From Leptospira haakeii (GTDB lineage: Bacteria > Spirochaetota > Leptospiria > Leptospirales > Leptospiraceae), in the NCBI RefSeq assembly GCF_002812045.1, contig NZ_NPEG01000007.1, positions 1 through 64,000 on the forward strand: a stretch of 64,000 nucleotides of DNA. Reading direction: 5' to 3'. The notes below the pieces were generated by a model that saw only the letters and a program-made list of their open reading frames with translations, was not told the origin of the DNA and made no database searches. Position numbers and translations under genes: made by a program. Each line of letters opens with the position of its first letter. The stretch's first letter is position 1. Shown piece after piece: positions 44,546-55,800 of the stretch.

Positions 44546-44812
44546 CTAAAGCAATTCTTTTTTAGAACTGTGCAAGAAGGGTTTCAAATGTTTAAGTGCT
44601 TTGCCCACACCAAAAATAGACATTGATACGATGATACTGAATGATTCGGCTATATTGTGAAAGACAAGATAAGGAGGGACTTCGGATTTGAAATATAAAG
44701 ACGAATGAAAAACTTGGATGATCAGAATAGGTAGAGAAGCCAGGAAAAACGCAGCGGTTACGTTGATCCAATGACGATTCGAATAAGAAATTTCCTGATC
44801 CATTACCGCCAT
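44546..44812 (-). pseudogene. Truncated MASE3 histidine kinase remnant
   Basis: The 88-residue frame matches the first 70-odd residues of the kinase at 40297-41808 (MDQEISYSNRHWINV, then IAESFSIIVSMSIFGVG) with only a few substitutions. It then switches abruptly to an unrelated tail (KALKHLKPFLHSSKKELL) at about 44605. The kinase and ATPase domains are missing, so it cannot signal. It is the 5' stump of a duplicated gene, cut where the DUF1574/MBOAT cassette begins. Confidence 0.8.
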
Positions 44813-44899
44813 TCCGAACCTGAAATCTATTTATAGAAAATGGATTTTGTCATTCACAATTCGTAGAGCAGGACAGATTAGAAGAATGACAAATATCGA
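44606..44899 (-). repeat. Direct duplication, copy B
   Basis: This copy of 41585-41877 includes upstream DNA with the shared phrase TTTGTCATTCACAATTC. Similarity fades beyond about 44900. The stretch 44900-45003, before the next stop, holds nothing recognisable. Confidence 0.8.
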
Positions 44900-45003
44900 C
44901 TCAGCTTACCCATTCCTGAATTTCGAAGAGACAATCAGTATTTACTTATTAATGATAATTGTGCCTTTGCTACGGGATAATCTTTAATACTGTCCGATCT
45001 TTT

Positions 45004-47112
45004 CTAGTTGTCCCAAAAAGAACTTACACCTTGAATAGGATAACCAGGTGTATTCTGCCCACCCATTACCCAGATCTTATTCATCCAAGCTACTGCAGTG
45101 TGAGTATCCCGAGCTCCCCAGGGAGATTCGAACTTCTTCCAAAGTAATCCGTCTTCTGAACGATAAGAGTCGAGTAAAGTGTTGTGTCCATCGAATCCGG
45201 AAAGAATATACATTGCATCATTATATACTACTCCAGCGATAGAAGAACGTGGAGTCCATCCGGGTGCGCCTGTGACGAATGTCCAATTTACTCCATCCGA
45301 ACTATTCCAAACAGTTTGAAATAGTGAACTGTTGTCAGGAGAAAAACCACCAATCATCCAGAGCTTATTTTGAAAAGTTAATAGAGAGAAAGTTGATCTC
45401 GCTGACCAACTAGGAGTATTTGTTGCTAAAGTCCAGTTCACTCCATCGGAGCTATACCAAACATCACGCAAACCTTCATCATTATATTTTTTACCGGCTA
45501 CTACCCAGATCTTATTATCGAAAACAACTGCTCCAAATTCAAAACGCCCAGTCCATGGTGCGCTTTCCAGTTCTCTTGTCCAATTCACTCCATCGGAAGA
45601 AGACCAGACGTCGTTCCTTCTAGTGTTGCTCTCATTCCCCCCTAAGACCCAAATCTTATTATTGAATACAACGCTGGCGTGATAGGCCCTTTTTCCCCAG
45701 GGAGCAGCAGAAGTTTTCAGTTCCCAATTCACTCCGTCTGTGGAGGAATACACATCCTGGTAAAAACTTGTGCGGTATGCTCCACCTAAGATCCATAATT
45801 TATTATCAAAAGAAACGCTAGTATGCCCTCGCCTTGCCGCCCAACTCGGCGTTGCACCTCCAAAATCAAACCCTCTCAAGGCTGCTTGAAAGGTGTAAGG
45901 GTTTTCATCACAGTCATTATTCGGAATTGAAAAATTCGCCAAATTCACACCTGGATTCTTCGGTTGGGCATTTATAGAAAACGTTTGCCACGTTCCCGGC
46001 TGAATTGTACTGATCGGCTTATTAAAAGCGAAACTCGAAACTCCGTTTCCAGAGACTTCGATGATAGACTCGCCTGTCAAATATAAGGTCTCATTCCCGC
46101 GATTATGAATACCTATACCGAGACTCAAAGGAGGCTCCATCGAATGAATATAAGTATAACCTAATTCTTGTAGAGAGCCGATCGGTAGCTCCGACCCCCC
46201 TACATAATAAACATAAATTTCAGGATTCCCTTGAGAAGTCCTAAAGTTAAAACTAAATCCCGATTCATCAGGATCATCATTAGGAATTGTTACCGTTGCA
46301 GACCTTTCTCCCAATGCTCCAGTCGGAGAAAAACGGATAGAAAAATGAGTCGCTTGGGACATTGGAATGGAAGAGTCAGAAGGTTCAGTAACTACAGTAA
46401 ACAAAGAAGCATCCGGGCCACTGATTAGTATCTTTGGGTTACCAGTTAGATTGAGAGTTCCTAAACCTGTATTCAGAATAGCAAAAGAATATGTCTTGGC
46501 GCCGCCGCAAGAGTTTTCTCCTCCAAGATTGATGCTATCTCCATTCTCTAAAGCCGCATTACCTTGGTAGATCAAAATATCCGGATCAGGAGCCGCACTG
46601 GATTTAACGATAATTTGAAAATAACTCTCGTCAGAATCTCCATTTTCAATATAGATACTAGCACTCGCAGAAGCCTGGATTGTAGGGCGGAAATTAACAT
46701 AAAGGACTCCACTCTCATTCGGTGCTAATTCCCTTGATAAAGAATTAGAATTTACCGTAAATTGTCTCCAGTCCCCAGTAGATCCTGGCATGACCAACAC
46801 ACGGCCAATGGAAAGTGGTCCATTTCCGATATTACGAATCGTTATCGGAAAATCGTCTCCAGTTTGATTTAAATCTACACTAGGAATTGAAATGGAATAA
46901 CCAGAAACCAACTCTATGGAGTTCGCCTCTACGACTATCTCCGGAAAAACAGACGGAGGGTGAAAAGGAGGCGCAATGCCTCCGAAAGCTCCAGAAATGG
47001 AAGTTGCAGTAATTGCCTTTTGGAAGAAGGAATTTGTCCAAGAATCGGATGAAAAACAACCGTTCAAATAAACTGTAAAAGACAGCAAAAATAAAAGTCG
47101 AAAAACAGTCAC
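45004..47112 (-). CDS. Lipoprotein with choice-of-anchor-D-like and Kelch repeats
   Basis: The 702-residue protein has a lipoprotein signal (VYLNGC, GTG start). The first half (about 60-410) has three Ig-like repeats of the choice-of-anchor D/ASH type (DFPITIRNIGNGPLSIG, TYSFAILNTGLGTLNLTG, LGIGIHNRGNETLYLTG). The second half has about six Kelch-like repeats of 45-50 residues, with recurring SARRGHTSVSFDNKLWILGG, VYSSTDGVNWEL and AAPWGKRAYHASVVFNNKIWVLGG. These suggest a surface-exposed propeller on an Ig-like stalk that binds a protein or sugar. It ends the minus-strand run downstream of the Rhs gene, and another Kelch lipoprotein lies at 58422. Confidence 0.8.
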   Translation of the reverse strand: MTVFRLLFLLSFTVYLNGCFSSDSWTNSFFQKAITATSISGAFGGIAPPFHPPSVFPEIVVEANSIELVSGYSISIPSVDLNQTGDDFPITIRNIGNGPLSIGRVLVMPGSTGDWRQFTVNSNSLSRELAPNESGVLYVNFRPTIQASASASIYIENGDSDESYFQIIVKSSAAPDPDILIYQGNAALENGDSINLGGENSCGGAKTYSFAILNTGLGTLNLTGNPKILISGPDASLFTVVTEPSDSSIPMSQATHFSIRFSPTGALGERSATVTIPNDDPDESGFSFNFRTSQGNPEIYVYYVGGSELPIGSLQELGYTYIHSMEPPLSLGIGIHNRGNETLYLTGESIIEVSGNGVSSFAFNKPISTIQPGTWQTFSINAQPKNPGVNLANFSIPNNDCDENPYTFQAALRGFDFGGATPSWAARRGHTSVSFDNKLWILGGAYRTSFYQDVYSSTDGVNWELKTSAAPWGKRAYHASVVFNNKIWVLGGNESNTRRNDVWSSSDGVNWTRELESAPWTGRFEFGAVVFDNKIWVVAGKKYNDEGLRDVWYSSDGVNWTLATNTPSWSARSTFSLLTFQNKLWMIGGFSPDNSSLFQTVWNSSDGVNWTFVTGAPGWTPRSSIAGVVYNDAMYILSGFDGHNTLLDSYRSEDGLLWKKFESPWGARDTHTAVAWMNKIWVMGGQNTPGYPIQGVSSFWDN

Positions 47113-47255
47113 GTTATGTATATCCAGTCTCCGTCGGTCTAGGACAGAATTAAAAGATAAAGTTGGTTGTAAATTAGGAAAAAAGTATATTACGGCTATT
47201 TACTTGAGAAAAACTAAATTCTAAATAAACGTTTTGCAAATATAGAATTTAAGCT

Positions 47256-47885
47256 TCACCTGCTATTTGAGCTATGAATGTAATATTTAATTTCAGCAGC
47301 TTGAAAATTCCCGCCTAATCGAATTGGCGTAAGAGCGGTATATATTATTAATCCATCCATATATGAATCATTAACTACTCTGAATGTAATCTGATGAGTT
47401 TGTTTAGATTTAAAGATGAGTCCTTTACAATTATATCTAAGAATACCAACACTTCCCTCGAGGGAAACCCCTTTTAAAGAACAATCTTTCTTATCTAGAG
47501 ACTTTTCAAAATCCCTCGAAAAGTAAGCTACCGCCATTGAACTCCGGGAACCGAAAGAAGGACTCTTGGACCAAAATATCATTTTTCCATATGGATAATA
47601 ACCTTCCGGAATTATTAAATGTAATGGCTCGTTTGATTTAATCGGATAATAACGTATAATCGGATCCATTTCACAATTCCTTTCCAGATCTTGCTCTGTT
47701 CTACCCAAACAAAATTTAGTTAGTACCATTTCTTTATACTCTGGCATCAAGGAATTGTCTAAATCGATTTTCAAAGTGACATCTTTTCCGGGAAAAATGG
47801 GAGGAATTTGTTTTATATAAGGTTCCGTATTGCAAGACCAGAGTATGAAAAATACAAAGATATAGATTTTCTCGAAGATTTTCAT
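47256..47885 (-). CDS. Putative lipoprotein, Rhs-linked paralogue C
   Basis: The 209-residue lipoprotein (ILWSC) belongs to the same family as the genes at 49248 and 48646. The shared block here is TKFCLGRTEQDLERNCEMDPIIRYYPI, then PEGYYPYGKMIF, then KDCSLKGVSLEGSVGILRYNCKG. The gene's start overlaps the upstream lipoprotein stop by 4 bp. The family is not one I recognise. Position after a large Rhs protein makes an immunity or surface-anchor role possible. Confidence 0.6.
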   Translation of the reverse strand: MKIFEKIYIFVFFILWSCNTEPYIKQIPPIFPGKDVTLKIDLDNSLMPEYKEMVLTKFCLGRTEQDLERNCEMDPIIRYYPIKSNEPLHLIIPEGYYPYGKMIFWSKSPSFGSRSSMAVAYFSRDFEKSLDKKDCSLKGVSLEGSVGILRYNCKGLIFKSKQTHQITFRVVNDSYMDGLIIYTALTPIRLGGNFQAAEIKYYIHSSNSR

Positions 47886-48538
47886 TTCATAATCCTTTCT
47901 ATAGCATCTTTGAGTGGAATTACCGAAAACCCAACCCGATCTTTACCTCTATAGATTAAAACTTCCATTTCTTCTGTAGAGCCAAATGCTTTATATAGAG
48001 AAGGCAGTAAAACATTAGTCGCCTTTGAAGTCATCGGAGAATTGACATATTCAATATCATTTATCCTAAGGATTAACGTTAGTCCATTGGTATCTGTGTC
48101 TTTTAGTTTGCGCTGATTTACGACTATTTCTCGATTATATATCTCATCAAAACTTGGGTTCCAAGTCCGAAAAGGAATTGTAAATATGCATTCGAAAAAT
48201 GAACCAATTACAAACCCGAGTGCCCAACCGCTACGACCATATCCTAATTTTGTATACTTTTGATAAATTTCCGAATATTCTACTTTATATACTTTCTTAA
48301 CCGTCTCTTTCTCCAATACTTTATCGACATCTTCTTCAACTAACCCGCCGTCAAAAGACAAAAACAGAGTCTTATCTTTAAACTCATAAGAGATGGTATA
48401 CATCTCCGATGCTCTCGTCAGCTTTTCTGATTTCAGTATTTCTTTACTTAATATTTTCTTACCGTTTTCACTTACAGTTAGGCAACCACTCAGCAAAGAA
48501 ATGAAAATATAGTAGATTATTTTTTTCATATATTTCAT
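47882..48538 (-). CDS. Putative lipoprotein with central hydrophobic segment
   Basis: The 218-residue lipoprotein (LLSGC, Cys near 19) is not clearly related to its three neighbours. It has a charged N-terminal half (KVLEKETVKKVYKVEYSEIYQKY), a Gly/aromatic hydrophobic stretch near the middle (GRSGWALGFVIGSFFECIFTIPF) and a beta-rich C-terminus. The hydrophobic stretch could be a membrane-inserting hairpin. It lies in the run of small genes downstream of the Rhs gene. Function unknown. Confidence 0.6.
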   Translation of the reverse strand: MKYMKKIIYYIFISLLSGCLTVSENGKKILSKEILKSEKLTRASEMYTISYEFKDKTLFLSFDGGLVEEDVDKVLEKETVKKVYKVEYSEIYQKYTKLGYGRSGWALGFVIGSFFECIFTIPFRTWNPSFDEIYNREIVVNQRKLKDTDTNGLTLILRINDIEYVNSPMTSKATNVLLPSLYKAFGSTEEMEVLIYRGKDRVGFSVIPLKDAIERIMK

Positions 48539-48645
48539 TCTTCACACGCGCGAATATTATAATCGCAAACTTTAGATCTATTAACTTAGAAGTTCTACAA
48601 TTCATAGTGATCTAAAAATACTATCAACCTGAATACAAAACTAAA

Positions 48646-49251
48646 TTACCTATTTGGCGGAGCATATTCCATATCCAAATGTATAAGCTGAGAAGGAGAA
48701 GCAATTAAACCTAGGGAGAAGATAGCTACTAACAGAGATTCGGTTCCCCAAGCCTCTTGTTTGCTTGTTACTTTTATTTTAACTTTCGTGGTTTTACCCG
48801 GCTTAATTTCAAGATTCGGACAATCGAATCTATCATACGGAAGGAAATCGCTTTGAACAAATGATAGCGAACATTGAGAATTAGTGGGTTCTTTGAAACC
48901 AAAATAGGTTACAAGGGAGTAATCCGAATCGCCAGAATTCTCACGAATAGTCAGTCGCGCAGAATAATTACCTTCAGGGATAAATATTTCAATTTGATCA
49001 TTCTTACGTAAATCGTATTGCCAAGCTAATTCGATATCTTCACAGGAACTGCGAGGATCGGTTATTTTCTTTTCTCTGAGGCATAAATGCCGTATCCTAA
49101 TCTTAGAAATATTTTTTCCAGAATCATCTGTCCAAGAAATTAACAATTTCCCTTTTTCTTTATTTGAAGTTTCAGGATATTCTTTTTTTAAAATACTAGT
49201 GCAAGACGTTAATAATAAGAACAAGATTAACAATCGTACAAGTAATTTCAT
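48646..49251 (-). CDS. Putative lipoprotein, Rhs-linked paralogue B
   Basis: The 201-residue lipoprotein (LLLTSC) shares a divergent form of the family block: RIRHLCLREKKITDPRSSCEDIEL, then IPEGNYSARLTI and a later Cys pair (SQCSL, FDCPN). The start overlaps paralogue A by 4 bp (ATGA). The C-terminus (LLVAIFSLGLIASPSQLIHLDMEY) is hydrophobic. A 107-bp gap after it holds nothing recognisable. Confidence 0.6.
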   Translation of the reverse strand: MKLLVRLLILFLLLTSCTSILKKEYPETSNKEKGKLLISWTDDSGKNISKIRIRHLCLREKKITDPRSSCEDIELAWQYDLRKNDQIEIFIPEGNYSARLTIRENSGDSDYSLVTYFGFKEPTNSQCSLSFVQSDFLPYDRFDCPNLEIKPGKTTKVKIKVTSKQEAWGTESLLVAIFSLGLIASPSQLIHLDMEYAPPNR

Positions 49252-49859
49252 TTTAAAGTAGAAGAAAACTTAAGGATAACTTCGGCAGGTACGAAAGTAG
49301 GACCCAAGATGATCTTATCAATAAGCCCTCCTCCACTTCCCGATTTTTTAAGTTCCTCGTTTCCGAAGAATCTGAACTGAATATTTTGAACCTGCTTCGT
49401 ATTTTCTACTAATCCTTTACAAAGGAATTTGGGGAATCCCTCCACCGAAACACCTGATAAAACACAGTTTTTAGAAGAATAAACTTTATGACTTTCATCA
49501 AAATAAACGGCAGCTTCAGCAGACTTTAGTAAACTAATATATTGGAATAGTACCTTTGCAATTGCTTTCTTATGTAATGGAACTTGTAATCTTAAGGGAT
49601 TTTTTGGAGAGATTGTAAAATTCTTTATTATTGGATCTATTTCACAATTTCTCTCAAGGTCATTTATATTATCACCCAAACAAAATCTTCGAATCAACAC
49701 TTCCGTATCGTCAGCGATATTTTCTTTTAAAATAGAAAATTCAAGAAATATCTTATCTTCTGTGCCTTGTTTTGGAAACAACTTTATATAATTATCATCA
49801 ATACAAGTCGCACAAAAAAATATGCTCACGATTAAGATATATATCTTAATCACAGTCAT
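49248..49859 (-). CDS. Putative lipoprotein, Rhs-linked paralogue A (candidate immunity)
   Basis: The ATG at 49859 is chosen because it opens a signal (VIKIYILIVSIFFCATC); a longer frame to 49904 lies inside the Rhs gene. The 203-residue lipoprotein has the family block RRFCLGDNINDLERNCEIDPIIKNF and the later KNCVLSGVSVEGFPKFLCKGL. It overlaps the 3' end of the Rhs gene by 14 bp, the position usually taken by the immunity gene in polymorphic toxin systems. That role is inference; a lipoprotein would face a periplasmic or membrane-acting effector. Confidence 0.6.
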   Translation of the reverse strand: MTVIKIYILIVSIFFCATCIDDNYIKLFPKQGTEDKIFLEFSILKENIADDTEVLIRRFCLGDNINDLERNCEIDPIIKNFTISPKNPLRLQVPLHKKAIAKVLFQYISLLKSAEAAVYFDESHKVYSSKNCVLSGVSVEGFPKFLCKGLVENTKQVQNIQFRFFGNEELKKSGSGGGLIDKIILGPTFVPAEVILKFSSTLK

Positions 49860-52800
49860 AAAACTCTTGCCCTCCAACCATACAAGCTCCAGGCGAAAGA
49901 CCAAATTTTTTATACATATACATAATCATGATATTTCTAAAAATTGGATTTTCGTCAAAACCCCATTCATTATATACAATTAACAGTCCGATCAAACCTA
50001 TCGGGCTAAGTTTTTCATAAATTCCAAATCCTCTATTTTCATAACTAGCCCAAATCGATACATCAATTCCTAATCCAACAAAGCCAAATTTAAAGAATTT
50101 ATCACCTGTTAATAAATAAATGCCGTGTTGTAACCCTCCGGAGAATATTCCGGGAATTACTCTATCCGCCAACCTTGACCATCTATCTCCATCGGTATGT
50201 CGTTTACCAAGAACTTCTTGCTCGAACGCTTCACCAATTCTTCTTGCAGTTTGGTCCACACCTCTCGCAGCCGTTCTGAAACCCCGGTCAATCCTTGCCA
50301 TTGTCCTTCTAAATCCATCATCCACTCTACGAAAATGAGCCTTAACTCCATGATCCAAAGCCGTTAAATAACTTCTAACACTATGATCAATCTCACGTGC
50401 ATAACCTCGTAAGCTATGATCGATCGTTCTTAATGGACCTCGGATCGCGTGATCTATCCTTCGAAAATGCCCTCTCCATTGATGATCAATATTATGCATA
50501 TATTGTTTAAACGCATGATCTACTTCCCGGAAATATCCTCTCCATAAATGATCGACACTCCTACCTGCATACGCCATTGCTCCGTTCGCGTGATGGAACA
50601 TTGTTTTTAGTATTTCATTAAACATATGAACATATTCATTATGCCCGCCAGGATCTCTAAAGTTTACCGGATTTCCGCTCACATACATATAGCGGTTCAT
50701 CCCTTGAGATTTCGCCGAAGCAATAACTGAATCCGGTTGTAAAAATCTTCCAATCTTGGGATCGAAGAATCTGGCTTTATAATAATATAAAGAAGACTCT
50801 CGATCTTCTTGTTGTCCTGTATATTTGTAACGGAAGATATCAGGTCCCGAAGAATTTGTTCGATCTATTTCGCCATAAGGCTTATATGAGATCAAGCTGG
50901 CTCCACCAAGATCGCCCCCAGTCATGACACCTCCTTCTCCATTAGAAACCATTGAAATGGAACCTAAATGGTCAGGATGGAAAAATATCATTCCTGGTAT
51001 CGGAGTTCCACCTATAGATCCTGACCCTCCTCCAGATCCATTACCTGGCGAATCTATTGAAGGAGCCCCGTCAGTATTTCCCAAAGGAATTAAAGCCCAA
51101 GGAGGAACACCTTCTTCTCCTTGATTCGGGATAAATATTCCGCAATTATTAACTGTAGAAAAGATCATCACAGTTAAAATGATAGGTGCGACTGAAGATA
51201 GACGAGGACTTGAGAATTCCTTGATTCTCTCTCTATTTTTCCAAAACCAATAATACGCTGTTATAAGTATTAATGCCCAGACTAGTAAGTCATAACGAAG
51301 AGATAACTTACCATTATAGTCATATAAGAAAGAATGAAAACTTGATTTGCTTATTCCTACTAATTTATCGATTCCAGGTTTCCAATATGCTTTTGTTAAT
51401 TTATTCGAATCGGATACTTCCATTGCAGAAATTAAATTAGCATCCTGCCTAGCTAATTGAGATACTAAGTCTCCAGAAAGTCCTCTTATGTATAGAGTAT
51501 GGGTATCCGGTTGACCTGGTTTGCGAACAACTTCATAGCTAGGATCCGGATAATATTCGATGGATGCGTCGGCATCTCTTACTTTTTTAACCCGAATTCC
51601 ATCGAAGCCATAGTTCATTCGAATACGATCTCCTCCTCCATAAGGCTGAATATCTACCAACTTACCGAAAGCGTCGTAAGTTAAACTATCGCCTCCTCTA
51701 TTAACGATGTTTCCAGAACTGTCATAGCTATAGGTAGTTGTTCCTGCTAGATTGGAAATCGCTGAGGTAATTCTATAAGGTTTAGAAGAATCGGAATAGT
51801 TTAAGGTAGTATCACCTTTTTGCCTCAAGTTTCCTCTTGAATCGTAAGTGTAACTTTCTGCACCGTATTTTCCTGTTGCAGACACCAATCGATTCAAAGA
51901 ATCAAACTGGAAATTTTGAGTTCTATCTGGTCTAAGTAGATCTATTATTTTTTTGATATTATCTTTAGAATCATAGTCATATGTTAGATTCTGAGCCAAA
52001 GAACCATTCTTTAAAGTAGTCTTAAGCCCTGTAGGACGCTTAAGGATAGGATCAAATGCGATATCTGATTGGACTCCATTTCCTAATGTTCTCAATACTC
52101 TAAAATTCCCCGAGGTTCCTGGGAAGGGACCTTCGTATTTTACTACCGGATGATTATAACTTCCTAAATCCGGCATATCCATTGTGATCCCGGTCATTAT
52201 ACCCATTTCAGAATAGAAATAATGACTTACACTTCCGTCAGGATAAGTAAAATCTTGTAACCTGTCTTGGTTGTCGTAGGTATATCGGAATACGAAAGTT
52301 AAATCATCAATTGCTCTTACTTTACGGACGATGTTTCCTTTAATATCATACTCCAGGTTCGTTATTCCTGAGCCGTCACTAACGGAAGCCGGTTTTCCAA
52401 TACCATTCGGAGCTGAATCGTAGGCATATAAGATCTGAGTTTCACTTCCGTCTGTATATGTCCGAGTAATTCGGTTAATATCATCATACTCATTTCGAAT
52501 CGATCTTCCCCTTGCATCTGTTGTTCGTATTAAGTTCCCTTCAGAATCATAATCGTGAGATGACGTTCCTGTAGAAGTATCAGAAACCGTTTTCTTATTT
52601 CCTAATAAGTCGTAAGTAAAGTTTGTTTCCCCTTGTGCAGGATCAAGGATCTTCGTAAGACGGTTTGCCTCGTCATATTCGTAAGAAATTATAGCTCCGT
52701 TAGAATTTTTAGAAATCGTATTTCCGAAAGTATCTTTGGTCTCAATTTCCGTATTTAGAGTTTCAGATCCATTTTTAATAACCGAAGTAGTAGTTAAGCC

Positions 52801-55800
52801 GCTATACGTTATGTTTACAGTTTTCCCATCTGGAGAAGAAACAAAACTAACTCGTCCTTCAGGACCAGAGTATTCATAATTTACCCAATCGTTTGGAGTC
52901 ACATTCTGGATATATGGAGTAGACTGCCTTAGAAGTTTTCCGTCCGCCCTATATTCAGCTTCTTCAACAAGGAGAGAGCCTTGGATAGAGGTACTCTCCT
53001 TCCTACGTATATTACCGAAAATATCAGTGTATTCTTTATAACGAAGTTCTCCATAGGAATCATCTCTTACAGACTTTTGAGTGTATTCCTCATTTGGTTT
53101 TCCTGTATTCCCATATTCATATTCTTCGGACCAATCGGATTCGCCCGGTTTTATTCTTCTTAAAATTCTCCCATACGCGTCAAACTCTCGGGAATCAACT
53201 CCCCCATTTGCGTTGGTTACTTTTGTTTCTAATCCATATACGGATTCGTATTCCATAGAGGTGGCATGACCTAGCGGATTCATAGTCTTGGTAACGAATG
53301 TAGAAGTAGCTGAGTCATACTCGATGTTCGTTTCCTTTCCTTTAGAATCAGTTACTGTTATAGGATTACCGTAAGTATCATAGGCAAAAGTTCGAGTTTT
53401 TGTTACGGATGTATTCGGAAATTCGGTCACCGTCCGAAGTTCTTTATCATCATACGAATATAACTTATTATCCGTAAGAACACCGTTGTGCTCTGTCTTA
53501 TCCGTTAAAGGTTGGTTCAACACCCAATTTGTTGTATCGCAAGTAAAAACCTGAGTACGAGTAATTGTACCGGAAGTTCCAATTTCACTACTTACTTTAG
53601 AGTTTCCACACGAATCATAGGTAAAAGTCGAGGAAGAAGATGCTACCTGAACTCCTCCTAAGTATGTTGTCTCAGACGAAGCACTCAGGCGGTTATAGGG
53701 AAGAGAGTTAAAACTCGCCGACTCGTAAGTATAAGTCTTTTGCGTGACTATACTTTCTTGCGCTCCATTAATATATCTCATCTCTTCCGAGATTTTGTTT
53801 CCAGAAAATAAATATGAAGATTGGTTATAAGTTTCAATCGTCTTTACGTTTGTTCTCGAATTAGTCGTCGTAATTTTCGAAAAACCCAAATATCCACTGG
53901 TGTATGGATCTCCGATCGCTATCTTACCGTTTTCATAAACGTAAGAGATCGTTTCAGAGACTGTATCGCTTATTTTATTAAATATGGAAGAAACAATTAA
54001 GTCCCCTCCATTATCCGCTATAATTGGATAGGAATTGCTCGAAGGCAAAATTAGACTAGAAACACTTGGATCATTTCTGCGAACATACGAAATACTACTC
54101 TCCAAGCCATAAGCTCCAGTGATTTTAGTAAGAATGTTACCAGGTAATCCTATTTTAGAAATATAAGCTTCCCAACCTCCAGTTATGCTGTTATCAGGAA
54201 CCTTATAAACCACTAGATCTAAGCGACCATCTGAGTTCAAATCGACTAGATCAAATTCGTCTGAAGCTGCTATAGTTTTTACAGGGCCTGAAAGTATCTT
54301 CGTCCCATCGGATAAGAAAATTCTAATATTTGTTCCGTTTCCTGCAATTAGGTCATCATAACCGTCTCCGTTTACGTCTCCGAATCTATACGACTTAAAT
54401 TTGTTAGGTTCGTTATTAAATGTTAGACCCGAGATACTCACTGTTGTAGGGGTCGTGGAAAATGAATCAAATCGGTTCCAGTAGATTTCAAGTGTATCGT
54501 TTTCATAAGTAATGAAATCCAGTAAACCATCTCCATTCGGATCTCCCCAGAATCTAGTAGCTAAACTACCTGAATCCGGATTAAAATTAGCAGCCTGACC
54601 GTTATTCCCTACTGTATATGTATTTAAAACTAGGCTATTTAAATCAGAACTAAATCGGTAAACTTCAATTCCATTAGAAGAAGTATATCTTACAAATTCA
54701 GGTATCCCGTCGGAATTAATATCAAAGAACTCTCCGGGATTAGAAGTTACATCGGGAACAGAGTAAATTTTTTCATTTGTAAAGTTGGTTCCATTAGAAA
54801 AGCGGACTCGAATTTCGTCTGGTCCTGTTATTCGGATATGATCTGATCTTCCATCTCGATTTAGATCGTAGAGCCAACTTAAAGTGTAAAACTGAGGGAC
54901 TTCTGTTAAATAAGTAGGGGAAGCTATAGAGAAAGAAAAATCATCATTGGATAAATATCTTGAACCATTAGTTATGTAATTTTTAAGAATGGAACCGTTT
55001 GATAAGATTAGATCTGTTTTTGCATTTCCATCGATATCTCCGTAAGCTAAACTCCTAATAATATTAAAATTAATGCTTTGAACCAAGACATCAAAAGTTG
55101 GATTACTTGAAGTATAGCTCCCATTTTTATTATTAAACAGAACTCCTATTTGAACGTCGCCATCCTCATCTCCATAGAATCTCGTGTAATCGGGATATCC
55201 GTCCCCATTTGTATCCGCCCAAGCTCCAATAGAACGAGGCGATTTTATTCCATAATTGCAAGAATCGAAATAGGCTTCAACATACAATCTGCACGCTAAA
55301 AACCAAGTCGCCTTAGTGTTCTCACATGCAGTATACGCAGCAGGTTCCGCTGCCAAATAAGAACAGTCTGTTGTCCCAAATACAGTACATGCATACGCTC
55401 CTTCCGTACAGCGTGTTTTATCATACATGGGAGTCCGCGACCAGAACTTTAATTGTTTATTAGAAAGGTCCCAACCTGTATTTCTATCTAAAGAATAACT
55501 TCCATATGCAGAATACTGAAAATTAACTGGAATGAATGCCCCTGATCCAAATTGTGGATGAGAATCTTCTCTATCTATAGAAATTAATCTTTTTCTTCCC
55601 TGTTCACCAGTTTCATAATCAAAAGAATAGCTACGTACTTGTGAGCCATCAATCGAGATTTGAATTTCAGAAAGTAATTGGCTGCCTATAACTTGGAGTC
55701 CTCCAGAATAAGAGATTATGTTTGACCCAGAACTTTCATAAACGAATGAAATTGTTTTATTCTGATAGCCTATGCTTTGAGGATAGAGCCTTTTAACATT

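Noticed and set aside
44520..45003. Insertion sequence at the MBOAT/kinase-remnant junction
   Set aside because: No transposase frame or terminal inverted repeats were found; only the kinase duplication is visible.
49860..49904. Longer start for the first Rhs-linked lipoprotein
   Set aside because: The extra residues precede the signal peptide and lie wholly within the Rhs coding sequence.
50230..50559. CRISPR-like or simple tandem DNA repeat
   Set aside because: The 33-bp periodicity is coding; DNA copies are diverged and there are no spacers.
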